Positions 8,857-21,205 of a DNA stretch of 64,000 bases are shown here, piece by piece. The notes beneath the pieces are model-generated. The model ran no database searches and was not told the origin of the DNA. It was given only the letters and a program-made list of their open reading frames with translations. Every line of letters begins with the position of its first letter. Within the stretch, counting starts at the first letter, position 1. The DNA lies in contig NZ_JAMGSL010000010.1 of NCBI RefSeq assembly GCF_025195125.1, forward strand, positions 184,334 through 248,333. The letters are read 5' to 3'. The position numbers were made by a program, and so were the translations under genes. The DNA comes from Streptomyces sp. Je 1-79 (GTDB lineage Bacteria; Actinomycetota; Actinomycetes; Streptomycetales; Streptomycetaceae).

Positions 8857-10302
8857 GTGCTGCCCATCACCATCCCCACGGTGCGCGTCACCGCCCGCTA
8901 CCTGACCCCGGACGGCAGTCCGATGACCGGGACCGTCGAGTTCCGCCCGCCGTCCCTGCTCACCCACGCCGAGGCCGACGTCTTCGTCGGCGGGCCGACC
9001 CGGGCCGCCCTCGACGCCGAGGGCCGGATCAGCGTCGTCCTGCCGGCCACCGACACCCCCGGCTGGAACCCCGTCGACTGGACGTACCAGGTCACCGAGA
9101 AGCTCGGCGGGCTCGGCGCCGCACGGGCGTACCAGATCGCGCTGCCCATCGCCCGGCCGACCGTCGATCTCGCCGACATCGCCCCGGCGGACCCGAGCAC
9201 CCCGCAGTACGTCGCCGTCCCGGGCCCGCCCGGACCGCAGGGCGAACTCGGCCCGCAGGGCCCGGCCGGACCGGTCCGCTCGGTCAACGGGCGCACCACC
9301 CCGGACATCACGCTCGGCGCCGCCGACGTGTCCGCGATCGCGGCCTCCCAGGCGGGCGCGGCGGGCGGCGTGGCGCAGCTCGGCCCGGACGGCAAGGTCC
9401 CGGCCGCCCAGCTGCCCGCCACCGGCGGCGCGGTCTCCTCGGTCAACGGCCAGACCGGCGCCGTCGTGCTCGCCGCCACCGACCTGGGCGCGCTGACCCC
9501 GGCCGCCGGCGACGCCCGCTACCTGGGCCTCAACAACGCCCCGGTCAAGTCCGTCAACGGTCAGGTCGGCACGGTCGCGCTGACCGCCGCCGACGTCTCC
9601 GCGGTCGCGGCCGGCGACGCCGTCCTGCTCACCGGCGACCAGGCCGTGGCCGGCGCGAAGACCTTCGCCGTCCCGCCCTCGGCCACCGCCGATCCTGCCA
9701 GCGCCAACCAGCTGGCCCGCCGTGGCTACGTCGACGCGGTTGCCTCCGCGGGCACCTTCTCGCCGGCCTCGATGGGCTTCTCCGGCTGGGCGTACGACCC
9801 CGCGGCGTCCTCGGCCAACTCGGCGCAGTACTGCATCAACGGCTGGCTGTATCTGATCGGCGTGCCGCTGCACGCGCAGACCACCGTCAAGAACGTCGTC
9901 TTCTACATCCCGGGGTACGTCGGCGGCACCCTCAGCGCCAGCTCCTTCGCCGGCCTCTACACCAGCAGCGGCACCAAGGTCGGCACCACCGCCGCGCTCT
10001 CCACGCTGCTCACCGCCACCGAGGGCAAGACGGCGGTGCTGCCGCTGACCGCGCAGTACAACGCCGCCCCGGGCAACTACTGGGTCGCCCTGCTCGTCAA
10101 CGGCCCGAGCCCCAACACCAACGGCCCGGCGTTCATGCGGGCCGCCAGCATGGGCGCCTCTCCCGGCGGCAGCGCCCGGATGCCCGGCGCGTTCGTCCGC
10201 CACGGCCGGCTCTCCACCACCGGACAGACCTCGCTGCCCGCGTCGTTCCCCACCTCGTCCGTGGTCGCCGACTCCAATGCGATCTGGGCGGCGCTGGCCT
10301 GA
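8857..10302 (+). CDS. Receptor-binding tail fibre with collagen-like segment
   Basis: A 481-residue protein starting at GTG 8857 after GGAGG. Residues 1-120 are the baseplate-docking part. A collagen-like run (GPPGPQGELGPQGPAGP, near residue 128) forms a triple-helical stalk, as in many phage fibres. Three copies of a unit with core SVNG and then a hydrophobic AADVSA-type strand follow (near residues 145, 195 and 232). The C-terminal 170 residues are a beta-rich head with many Ser, Thr and Gly, the likely receptor-binding domain. It should set the target range of the particle. Confidence 0.75.
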   Translation: MLPITIPTVRVTARYLTPDGSPMTGTVEFRPPSLLTHAEADVFVGGPTRAALDAEGRISVVLPATDTPGWNPVDWTYQVTEKLGGLGAARAYQIALPIARPTVDLADIAPADPSTPQYVAVPGPPGPQGELGPQGPAGPVRSVNGRTTPDITLGAADVSAIAASQAGAAGGVAQLGPDGKVPAAQLPATGGAVSSVNGQTGAVVLAATDLGALTPAAGDARYLGLNNAPVKSVNGQVGTVALTAADVSAVAAGDAVLLTGDQAVAGAKTFAVPPSATADPASANQLARRGYVDAVASAGTFSPASMGFSGWAYDPAASSANSAQYCINGWLYLIGVPLHAQTTVKNVVFYIPGYVGGTLSASSFAGLYTSSGTKVGTTAALSTLLTATEGKTAVLPLTAQYNAAPGNYWVALLVNGPSPNTNGPAFMRAASMGASPGGSARMPGAFVRHGRLSTTGQTSLPASFPTSSVVADSNAIWAALA

Positions 10303-10411
10303 GCCACCCGGGCCGCCCGGCCTCGCCCGGCCCACCCGGGCCGCCGGGACCACCCGGACCGCCGGGACCACCCGGGCCCGCCCGGCCCACCCGCCACAGA
10401 AAGGACCCACC
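10303..10411 (+). repeat. CCCGG-rich repetitive intergenic tract
   Basis: The 109 bp between fibre and amidase genes consist of imperfect repeats of CCGGGACCACCCGG and related CCCGG units. It may be a degenerate collagen-coding remnant or a folded spacer. A ribosome-binding site (AAAGGA) for the amidase ends the tract. Confidence 0.6.
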
Positions 10412-11362
10412 ATGGCCACTCCCCTCACCGCGGACCAACTCGTCGCCGCGCTCCGCGCCGAAGGCGTCACCGTCGTCGAGCACCGCGCATGGCGCACCCA
10501 CAACCGCAACCACGTCGGCGCCTGGGGCCCGCTGAACGGCGTGATGATCCACCACACCGTCTCCAGCGGCACCTCAGGCTCGGTGGAGCTCTGCTACGAC
10601 GGTTACGACGCGCTGCCCGGCCCGCTCTGCCACGGCGTCATCGCCAAGGACGGCACGGTGTACCTCGTCGGCAACGGCCGGGCCAACCACGCGGGCGGCG
10701 GCGACCCGGACGTGCTGGCGGCGGTGATCGCCGAGAACTACGGCACGAAGCCGCCGGCCACCGACGAGCACCAGGGAAGCGCCGGCGCCGTCGACGGCAA
10801 CGCCCGCTTCTACGGCTTCGAGTGCGTCAACCTCGGCGACGGCGCCGACCCCTGGCCCGCCGCCCAGCTCGACGCCATCGAGCGGGCCTCGGCCGCGATC
10901 TGCCGCGCCCACGGCTGGAGCGCGAAGTCCGTCATCGGCCACCTGGAGTGGTCCGACCACAAGAGCGACCCGCGCGGCTTCACCATGCCCGACCTGCGGT
11001 CCCGCATCGCCACCCGGCTCGCCTCCGCCCCGGACAAGACCCCGTCCAAGACCCCGTCCAAGACGCCCGGCGCCAAGCCGACCACCCCCGCCAAGGACAC
11101 CGCCGCCCCCCGCTACCAGCCCTTCCCCGGCACCGCGTTCTTCAGGAACAACCCCAGCTCCCCGATCGTCACCGCGATGGGCCGCCGGCTGGTCGCCGAG
11201 GGCTGTTCCGCGTACGCCGTCGGCCCCTCCCCCCGTTGGGGCGAGGCGGACCGGCGCAGCTACGCGAAGTGGCAGCGCAAGCTCGGCTTCAGCGGCTCCG
11301 ACGCCGACGGCTGGCCGGGCGTCATGTCCTGGAACGCCCTCAAGGTCCCGTACAGCACGTAA
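10412..11362 (+). CDS. N-acetylmuramoyl-L-alanine amidase, PGRP/Amidase_2 type
   Basis: A 316-residue endolysin-like enzyme starting at ATG 10412. Residues 35-205 form an Amidase_2 domain that cleaves the bond between MurNAc and the stem peptide. Zinc ligands and catalytic residues are suggested by IHHTV (about residue 45) and GHLEWSDHKSDP (about 176). The linker has a 12-nt DNA repeat encoding KTPS units. The C-terminal 90 residues resemble a peptidoglycan-binding module (DRRSYAKWQRKLGFSG, then GWPGVMSWNAL). No signal peptide is seen, so export depends on the downstream holin-like proteins. Confidence 0.88.
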   Translation: MATPLTADQLVAALRAEGVTVVEHRAWRTHNRNHVGAWGPLNGVMIHHTVSSGTSGSVELCYDGYDALPGPLCHGVIAKDGTVYLVGNGRANHAGGGDPDVLAAVIAENYGTKPPATDEHQGSAGAVDGNARFYGFECVNLGDGADPWPAAQLDAIERASAAICRAHGWSAKSVIGHLEWSDHKSDPRGFTMPDLRSRIATRLASAPDKTPSKTPSKTPGAKPTTPAKDTAAPRYQPFPGTAFFRNNPSSPIVTAMGRRLVAEGCSAYAVGPSPRWGEADRRSYAKWQRKLGFSGSDADGWPGVMSWNALKVPYST

Positions 11363-11375
11363 GGAGAACCCCCAC

Positions 11376-11609
11376 ATGTCCGATGCCGCCAAGCGCACGG
11401 CTCGTACCGTCCTGCAGGCCGCCGTCGGCATCGCCGTCGTGCTTCCCGCGATCGTCGACGCCTCCGGCCTCCCGGAGACCCTCCCCTGGGTCGCCGGGGC
11501 GCTGGCGGTGGCCGGCGCGCTGACCCGGATCATGGCCGTCCCCGGCGTGCAGAACCTGCTGCCGGCCTGGCTGCGCAGCTCCCCGGGGGCGGCCGATGAC
11601 CGAGTCTGA
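11376..11609 (+). CDS. Holin-like small membrane protein
   Basis: A 77-residue protein, ATG 11376, with AAGGAGAA 7 bp upstream. It has two predicted membrane helices (about residues 12-30 and 37-54) and a short polar tail. Size and position directly after the amidase match actinophage holins, which open the membrane to let the amidase reach the wall. It overlaps the next gene by 14 bp. Confidence 0.7.
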   Translation: MSDAAKRTARTVLQAAVGIAVVLPAIVDASGLPETLPWVAGALAVAGALTRIMAVPGVQNLLPAWLRSSPGAADDRV

Positions 11610-11859
11610 ACAGCACGACCCGGTCACCGTCGCCGTCGAGCTGGAACGGCTCCGGGGCACCCTCGAAGCCGGGTTCGCCCGCGTCGACGGCTCCCTCGCC
11701 CTGCTCGTGCAGCGCAGTGACCAGACCGACAAACAGCTCGCCGACATGGAGACCCGGCTCGACGCCCTGGAACGCTCCCGTTGGCCGCTGACGAGCATCG
11801 CGGCGCTGACCGCGAGCGCCGGCCTGATGCTCGCGGTCTGGGAGCTGGCCGGCCGCTAG
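11596..11859 (+). CDS. Coiled-coil protein with C-terminal membrane anchor
   Basis: An 87-residue protein starting at ATG 11596 inside the holin-like gene. Residues 10-60 are an amphipathic helix with heptad leucines (LADMETRLDALE), and residues 65-83 form one membrane helix. This organisation is common in the second lysis-cassette gene of Streptomyces phages and may be a holin regulator or spanin-like protein. Its TAG stop lies within the terminal repeat of the adjoining mobile element. Confidence 0.65.
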   Translation: MTESEQHDPVTVAVELERLRGTLEAGFARVDGSLALLVQRSDQTDKQLADMETRLDALERSRWPLTSIAALTASAGLMLAVWELAGR

Positions 11860-12066
11860 GGCGTGTTTCGGAAGTAGCGTCGTCCGCCCGAAGGGCGGGG
11901 CCGGGGGCGTCTGGTGCGTGCGATCGCAAGGCGGAGGGAGGAGAGCGCAGCGGGCTGCGCCGACGACCGACAACGCGGCGTGGGGGCACCTCCCGTGCCC
12001 GAAGGGCTACGGGGGAGTGCGTGCCAGGCGTTCCCGGCCAGACGGGACTTTCGAAACACGCCCTAG
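11856..12066. mobile_element. MITE-like element with 15-bp terminal inverted repeats
   Basis: A 211-bp segment bounded by perfect inverted repeats CTAGGGCGTGTTTCG (11856-11870) and its complement (12052-12066). The outer CTAG may be the duplicated target. It has no coding capacity. The size and structure fit a non-autonomous transposon mobilised in trans. It sits exactly at the stop codon of the last tail gene, before the rpoC terminator. Confidence 0.7.
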
Positions 12067-12087
12067 GGCCTTCCTGCTCCCCACATG

Positions 12088-12132
12088 CCGCAGGGCGGCC
12101 ACCCCGTACGAAACGGGGTGACCGCCCTGCGG
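12088..12132 (-). terminator. rpoC terminator hairpin
   Basis: A 20-bp stem with one G-U pair (12088-12107 with 12113-12132) and a 5-nt loop lies 18 bp after the rpoC stop. No T-tract is present, as is common in Streptomyces. Being nearly symmetrical it may also stop transcription from the tail genes on the other strand. Confidence 0.8.
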
Positions 12133-12149
12133 TACTTCAGGCGACTCGC

Positions 12150-16049
<3,900 letters not shown>

Positions 16050-16156
16050 TATGCGTCAATCCCTCTCAGGGTTGTAAGTCTTGGGGTCTGAAACGGGGGT
16101 CCTGGGGCCGGCCGGGGACTCAGTGACGTGCACCGAGCCCCCGTACCGGACTCCCG

Positions 16157-19100
16157 TCAGACCTCTTCGACGCTGCTCGGCTCGCGCCGGGACAGGTCGA
16201 TACCGAGCTCCTCCGCTGCGCGGAAGACGTCCTCGTCGGTGTCGCGCATCTCGATGGACATGCCGTCCGAGGACAGCACCTCCACGTTGAGGCACAGGGA
16301 CTGCATCTCCTTGATGAGCACCTTGAAGGACTCGGGGATGCCGGGCTCAGGGATGTTCTCGCCCTTGACGATGGCCTCGTAGACCTTCACGCGGCCGGTC
16401 ACGTCGTCGGACTTGATCGTCAGCAGCTCCTGGAGGGCGTAGGCGGCGCCGTATGCCTCCAGCGCCCACACCTCCATCTCACCGAAGCGCTGGCCACCGA
16501 ACTGGGCCTTACCACCCAGCGGCTGCTGGGTGATCATCGAGTACGGACCGGTCGACCGGGCGTGCAGCTTGTCGTCGACCAGGTGGTGGAGCTTGAGGAT
16601 GTACATGTACCCGACCGAGATCGGGTCCGGGAACGGCTCGCCGGAGCGGCCGTCGAACAGACGCGCCTTGCCGGAGGGGAGCACCATGCGCTCGCCGTCG
16701 CGGTTCGGGATCGTGTGCTGCAGCAGACCCGCGAGCTCGTCCTCACGCGCACCGTCGAAGACGGGGGTGGCGACGTTGGTGCCCGGGGCGACCTGGTCGG
16801 CACCGATGGCCTGCAGGCGCTGCGCCCAGTCGTCCGCGAGGCCGGAGACGTCCCAGCCGCGGCTGGCGAGCCAGCCGAGGTGGATCTCCAGGACCTGTCC
16901 CGGGTTCATTCGGGACGGGACACCCAGCGGGTTGAGGATGATGTCGACCGGAGTTCCGTCCTCGAGGAACGGCATGTCCTCGATCGGAAGGATCTTCGAG
17001 ATGACACCCTTGTTGCCGTGACGGCCGGCGAGCTTGTCACCATCGGTGATCTTGCGCTTCTGGGCGACGTAGACGCGGACCAGCTGGTTCACGCCCGGGG
17101 GAAGCTCGTCGCCCTCCTCGCGGTCGAAGACGCGGACGCCGATGACCTTGCCGGTCTCGCCGTGCGGCACCTTCAGCGAGGTGTCACGGACCTCACGCGC
17201 CTTCTCGCCGAAGATCGCGCGGAGCAGACGCTCCTCCGGGGTCAGCTCGGTCTCACCCTTGGGCGTGACCTTGCCGACGAGGATGTCGCCGGCGACGACC
17301 TCGGCACCGATACGGATGATGCCGCGCTCGTCGAGGTCGGCGAGGACCTCCTCGGAGACGTTCGGGATGTCCCGGGTGATCTCCTCCGGGCCGAGCTTGG
17401 TGTCACGGGCGTCGACCTCGTGCTCCTCGATGTGGATCGAGGAGAGGACGTCGTCCTGCACGAGGCGCTGCGACAGGATGATCGCGTCCTCGTAGTTGTG
17501 ACCCTCCCACGGCATGAACGCCACGAGCAGGTTCTTGCCGAGCGCCATCTCACCGTTCTCGGTGGCCGGACCGTCGGCGAGGACCTGGCCCTCGATGACC
17601 CGATCGCCCTCGGAGACGACGACCTTCTGGTTGACCGAGGTGCCCTGGTTCGAGCGGGAGAACTTGGCCATCCGGTACGTGGTGTACGTGCCGTCGTCGT
17701 TGGCGACGGTGATGTAGTCGGCCGAGACCTCCTGGACGACACCGTCCTTGTCGGCCTTCGGCACGTCACCGGCGTCGGTGGCGCAGCGGTACTCCATGCC
17801 GGTGCCGACGAGCGGGGCCTCGGACTTGATGAGCGGCACCGCCTGACGCATCATGTTCGCGCCCATGAGGGCACGGTTGGCGTCGTCGTGCTCGAGGAAG
17901 GGGATCATGGCCGTCGCGACCGACACCATCTGGCGCGGCGAGACGTCCATGTAGTCGACCTCGGTCGGCGGGACGTAGTCGACCTCGCCACCACGGCGGC
18001 GGACCAGGACGCGCGGCTCGGTGAAGCGGAGCTCGTCGTTCAGGGTCGCGTTCGCCTGGGCGATGACGAAGCGGTCCTCCTCGTCGGCGGTGATGTAGTC
18101 GACCTCGTCGGTGACCTGACCGTCGACGACCTTGCGGTACGGCGTCTCGATGAAGCCGAACGCGTTGACGCGGCCGTACGAGGCGAGCGAACCGATCAGA
18201 CCGATGTTCGGGCCTTCGGGGGTCTCGATCGGGCACATGCGTCCGTAGTGGGACGGGTGCACGTCTCGGACCTCGAAGCCGGCCCGCTCACGGGACAGAC
18301 CACCGGGACCCAGCGCCGAGAGACGACGCTTGTGCGTCAGACCCGACAGCGGGTTGTTCTGGTCCATGAACTGCGACAGCTGGCTGGTGCCGAAGAACTC
18401 CTTGATGGAGGCGACGACCGGCCGGATGTTGATCAGGGTCTGCGGCGTGATCGCCTCGACGTCCTGCGTGGTCATGCGCTCACGCACGACGCGCTCCATA
18501 CGAGCCAGACCCGTGCGGACCTGGTTCTGGATGAGCTCGCCGACGTTGCGCAGACGACGGTTGCCGAAGTGGTCGATGTCGTCGGTCTCGACGACGATCT
18601 CCCGGCCCGACTCGCCGATCGTCTCCTGCTCGCCCGCGTGGAGCTTCACGAGGTACTTGATCGTGGCGATGATGTCGTCGGTGGTCAGGACACCGGCGTC
18701 CAGCGGCTCGTCCGCGCCGAGCTTCTTGTTCACCTTGTAGCGGCCGACCTTCGCGAGGTCGTAGCGCTTCGGGTTGAAGTAGAGGTTCTCGAGCAGCGTC
18801 TGAGCGGCCTCACGGGTCGGCGGCTCGCCCGGACGCAGCTTGCGGTAGATGTCGAGCAGCGCGTCGTCCTGGCCCTGGGTGTGGTCCTTCTCCAGGGTGG
18901 CGCGCATGGACTCGTACTCGCCGAACTCCTGCAGGATCTGCTCGGTGGTCCAGCCGAGCGCCTTCAGGAGGACGGTGACGGACTGCTTGCGCTTGCGGTC
19001 GATGCGGACACCGACCATGTCGCGCTTGTCGATCTCCATCTCCAGCCAGGCACCCCGGGACGGGATGATCTTGGCGGAGAAGATGTCCTTGTCGGACGTC

Positions 19101-19639
19101 TTGTCGATCGAGGAGTCGAAGTAGACGCCCGGCGAACGGACCAGCTGGGAGACGACGACACGCTCGGTGCCGTTGATGACGAAGGTGCCCTTGTTCGTCA
19201 TGAGCGGGAAGTCGCCCATGAAGACCGTCTGGGACTTGATCTCGCCGGTCTCGTTGTTCGTGAACTCGGCCGTGACGAAGAGCGGGGCGCCGTACGTGAA
19301 GTCACGGTCCTTGCACTCGTCGATCGAGTTCTTCGGGGGCTCGAAGCGGTGGTCGCGGAAGGTCAGCGACATCGACCCGGAGAAGTCCTCGATCGGAGAG
19401 ATCTCCTCGAAGATCTCTTCCAGACCCGACTTCCTGGGGACGTCCTGTCCCGACTCGAGAGCTGCCTCGACGCGAGCCTTCCAGGCGGCGTTGCCGAGCA
19501 GCCAGTCAAAGCTCTCGGTCTGCAGCGCGAGGAGGTTCGGAACCTCGAGGGGCTCCTTGATCTTTGCAAAGGAGATGCGCAGCGGGGCGGTGCTGGCGCC
19601 GTTGTTCGTATTGGTCGAGGCGTTGCGCGAGGCGGCCAA
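16157..19639 (-). CDS. rpoB: RNA polymerase beta subunit
   Basis: A 1160-residue subunit. I chose TTG 19639, the start known for Streptomyces rpoB, because GGAAGGA lies 9 bp upstream and the protein then begins at the family-typical AASRNAS. The rifampicin region near residues 420-460 (SQLSQFMDQNNPLSGLTHKR, then LSALGP) has the wild-type residues at the main resistance positions. The active-site segment KLAGRHGNKGVI is near residue 870. It has its own promoter at 19821-19849 in addition to readthrough from rplJL. Confidence 0.98.
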   Translation of the reverse strand: MAASRNASTNTNNGASTAPLRISFAKIKEPLEVPNLLALQTESFDWLLGNAAWKARVEAALESGQDVPRKSGLEEIFEEISPIEDFSGSMSLTFRDHRFEPPKNSIDECKDRDFTYGAPLFVTAEFTNNETGEIKSQTVFMGDFPLMTNKGTFVINGTERVVVSQLVRSPGVYFDSSIDKTSDKDIFSAKIIPSRGAWLEMEIDKRDMVGVRIDRKRKQSVTVLLKALGWTTEQILQEFGEYESMRATLEKDHTQGQDDALLDIYRKLRPGEPPTREAAQTLLENLYFNPKRYDLAKVGRYKVNKKLGADEPLDAGVLTTDDIIATIKYLVKLHAGEQETIGESGREIVVETDDIDHFGNRRLRNVGELIQNQVRTGLARMERVVRERMTTQDVEAITPQTLINIRPVVASIKEFFGTSQLSQFMDQNNPLSGLTHKRRLSALGPGGLSRERAGFEVRDVHPSHYGRMCPIETPEGPNIGLIGSLASYGRVNAFGFIETPYRKVVDGQVTDEVDYITADEEDRFVIAQANATLNDELRFTEPRVLVRRRGGEVDYVPPTEVDYMDVSPRQMVSVATAMIPFLEHDDANRALMGANMMRQAVPLIKSEAPLVGTGMEYRCATDAGDVPKADKDGVVQEVSADYITVANDDGTYTTYRMAKFSRSNQGTSVNQKVVVSEGDRVIEGQVLADGPATENGEMALGKNLLVAFMPWEGHNYEDAIILSQRLVQDDVLSSIHIEEHEVDARDTKLGPEEITRDIPNVSEEVLADLDERGIIRIGAEVVAGDILVGKVTPKGETELTPEERLLRAIFGEKAREVRDTSLKVPHGETGKVIGVRVFDREEGDELPPGVNQLVRVYVAQKRKITDGDKLAGRHGNKGVISKILPIEDMPFLEDGTPVDIILNPLGVPSRMNPGQVLEIHLGWLASRGWDVSGLADDWAQRLQAIGADQVAPGTNVATPVFDGAREDELAGLLQHTIPNRDGERMVLPSGKARLFDGRSGEPFPDPISVGYMYILKLHHLVDDKLHARSTGPYSMITQQPLGGKAQFGGQRFGEMEVWALEAYGAAYALQELLTIKSDDVTGRVKVYEAIVKGENIPEPGIPESFKVLIKEMQSLCLNVEVLSSDGMSIEMRDTDEDVFRAAEELGIDLSRREPSSVEEV

Positions 19640-20101
19640 GAGGGGGTCCTTCCGAGGGCTCGGACTCACTACGCGCGTACCGGTCCCCAGCGATGCAGCG
19701 GGACAGACGATTCCTGATGTGGCCAAAGGCCCAGGTCAGGTCAGGTCTGCCGACAATGCTCTCGCGAGGGTATGCCCCGGGTGACGGGCAGGGGGCAGCT
19801 AACAGGCAGCGCAAAGGGTCAGTGTAGCCACTTGGCCCACTGATGTCCAGGGCGAAAATTTCGCAACCCTCGTTGTTCTCAACTCCGCGGTACCTCGCGC
19901 CGTGCGGCGCACCTCGATACTGCCCGTTCCGCCGTCGATCCATGCCTCGGATACGGATCGTTGTGACGACGCGTCCTGAGAATTGCGCGCTGCGTGCGGT
20001 TCGTCAAGGCCCCCCGGTCAGCGGGGCGCACGGCGAAGATCACCATACTCCGCTCTCCACGGCCCGCACGACCCCCGCCACGCCCGTCCCGGGGTACGCC
20101 G
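19640..20101 (-). promoter_or_regulatory. rpoB leader and promoter region
   Basis: This long non-coding stretch precedes rpoB. On the minus strand it contains TGGACA, a 17-bp spacer and TACACT (19849-19821), a good match to the main vegetative sigma factor promoter, giving a start near 19814 and a leader of about 175 nt. The rest shows no gene. Confidence 0.6.
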
Positions 20102-20133
20102 AAGGGCGACCACCCGGATGGGTGATCGCCCTT
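20102..20133 (-). terminator. rplL terminator hairpin
   Basis: A 14-bp stem with one mismatch and a GGAT loop, 50 bp after rplL. It has no T-tract. It probably attenuates readthrough from the ribosomal protein genes into rpoBC. Confidence 0.6.
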
Positions 20134-20182
20134 GGCGAGGCGCCTGAGCGGCGCCTGAGCGAGTCAGGAGACTCGCAGGGTC

Positions 20183-20563
20183 TTACTTGACCGTGACGGA
20201 GGCGCCGGCGGCCTTGAGGGACTCGGCAGCCTTCTCCGCGGCCTCCTTGGCGACCTTCTCGAGGACCGGCTTCGGGGTGCCGTCGACGAGGTCCTTGGCC
20301 TCCTTCAGGCCCAGGGAGGTGAGCTCACGCACGACCTTGATGACCTGGATCTTCTTGTCGCCAGCACCCTCGAGGATGACGTCGAACTCGTCCTGCTCCT
20401 CGACGGTCTCGGCAACGGCGCCCGGGCCGGCCGGGGCGGCGGCGACGGCCGCGGCGGCGGTGACGTCGAACTTCTCCTCGAAGGCCTTCACGAACTCGGA
20501 GAGCTCGATGAGGGTCATCTCCTCGAACTGCGCGAGCAGGTCGTCCTGGGACAGCTTCGCCAT
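20183..20563 (-). CDS. rplL: 50S ribosomal protein L7/L12
   Basis: A 126-residue stalk protein, ATG 20563 with GGAAGGA upstream. The N-terminal dimerisation helix pair, an Ala/Pro/Gly hinge (about residues 35-55) and the C-terminal factor-binding domain (KIQVIKVVRELTSLGLKEAK) are all present. Dimers bind L10 and recruit translation factors to the ribosome. It follows rplJ by 111 bp. Confidence 0.97.
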   Translation of the reverse strand: MAKLSQDDLLAQFEEMTLIELSEFVKAFEEKFDVTAAAAVAAAPAGPGAVAETVEEQDEFDVILEGAGDKKIQVIKVVRELTSLGLKEAKDLVDGTPKPVLEKVAKEAAEKAAESLKAAGASVTVK

Positions 20564-20674
20564 GATGGCGTCCTTCCACTAATTCGGCAGGTGCCGGATG
20601 TACATGTAGGCGGGCGTACGTTCGGCCCGCTGCGACCGTCGCCCTAGCGGGCGGCGGTCATTGCGCGAGCCGAG

Positions 20675-21205
20675 TTACTCGGCACCGCCCTGCTCTTCGA
20701 GCTTGACGCGAAGCGCCTCCGCAGTGCGGACGAACTTCGACGGCAGCGCCTGGAAGAGGGAGGCAGCCTGAGACTGCTTGCCCTTGAAGGCACCGGCCAG
20801 CTTGGAGAGCAGAACCTCGCGGGACTCGAGGTCCGCAAGCTTCTTGATCTCATCGGCGGACAGCGCCTTGCCATCAAGGACACCGCCCTTGATGATGAGG
20901 TTCGGGTTGTCCTTGGCGAAGTCACGAAGACCCTTGGCCGACTCCACCGGGTCACCGGTGATGAAGGCAGCGCCCGTCGGACCGTTGAACTGGTCGTCGA
21001 GCGAGGTGATCCCGGCCTCGTTGGCCGCAATCTTGGTCAGCGTGTTCTTCACCACGGCGTACTGGGCGTTCTCACCGAGCGAACGGCGCAGCGTCTTGAG
21101 CTGAGCCACGGTGAGACCCCGGTACTCGGTCAGCACGACGGCGCTCGAGCTCTGGAACTTGTCCTTGAGCTCGGCTACCGCGGCAGCCTTGTCGGGCCTT
21201 GCCAT
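20675..21205 (-). CDS. rplJ: 50S ribosomal protein L10
   Basis: A 176-residue protein, ATG 21205, with GGAAGGAGG 11 bp upstream. The N-terminal rRNA-binding domain (SSSAVVLTEYRGLTV) and the C-terminal helix that carries L7/L12 dimers are present. L10 with L7/L12 usually binds its own mRNA leader to repress translation, and a long leader with a terminator lies directly upstream here. Confidence 0.97.
   Translation of the reverse strand: MARPDKAAAVAELKDKFQSSSAVVLTEYRGLTVAQLKTLRRSLGENAQYAVVKNTLTKIAANEAGITSLDDQFNGPTGAAFITGDPVESAKGLRDFAKDNPNLIIKGGVLDGKALSADEIKKLADLESREVLLSKLAGAFKGKQSQAASLFQALPSKFVRTAEALRVKLEEQGGAE

Larger units (their letters stand above)
1..11859 (+). other. Siphovirus-like tail gene cluster (headless in the visible part)
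   Basis: Thirteen plus-strand reading units in phage morphogenetic order: chaperone G and its frameshift extension, unknown coiled-coil protein, two tape-measure-like proteins, distal tail protein, baseplate/tip proteins, fibre, amidase and two holin-like proteins. One minus-strand membrane protein gene interrupts them. No sheath, AAA+ or VgrG-like gene is present, so the tail is not contractile. No capsid, portal, terminase or integrase gene is seen. The cluster converges on rpoC and ends at a MITE-like repeat. Its left boundary is outside the window, so a complete prophage cannot be excluded. Confidence 0.8.

Noticed and set aside
1335..10572. Long minus-strand frames across the tail genes
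   Set aside because: They are shadows of plus-strand genes with strong ribosome-binding sites and phage motifs. No domain is recognisable in them.
1..11859. Contractile injection system or R-type tailocin
   Set aside because: No sheath, spike/VgrG, AAA+ or contractile baseplate gene is present. The tape measure, Dit and hub order is that of siphophage tails.
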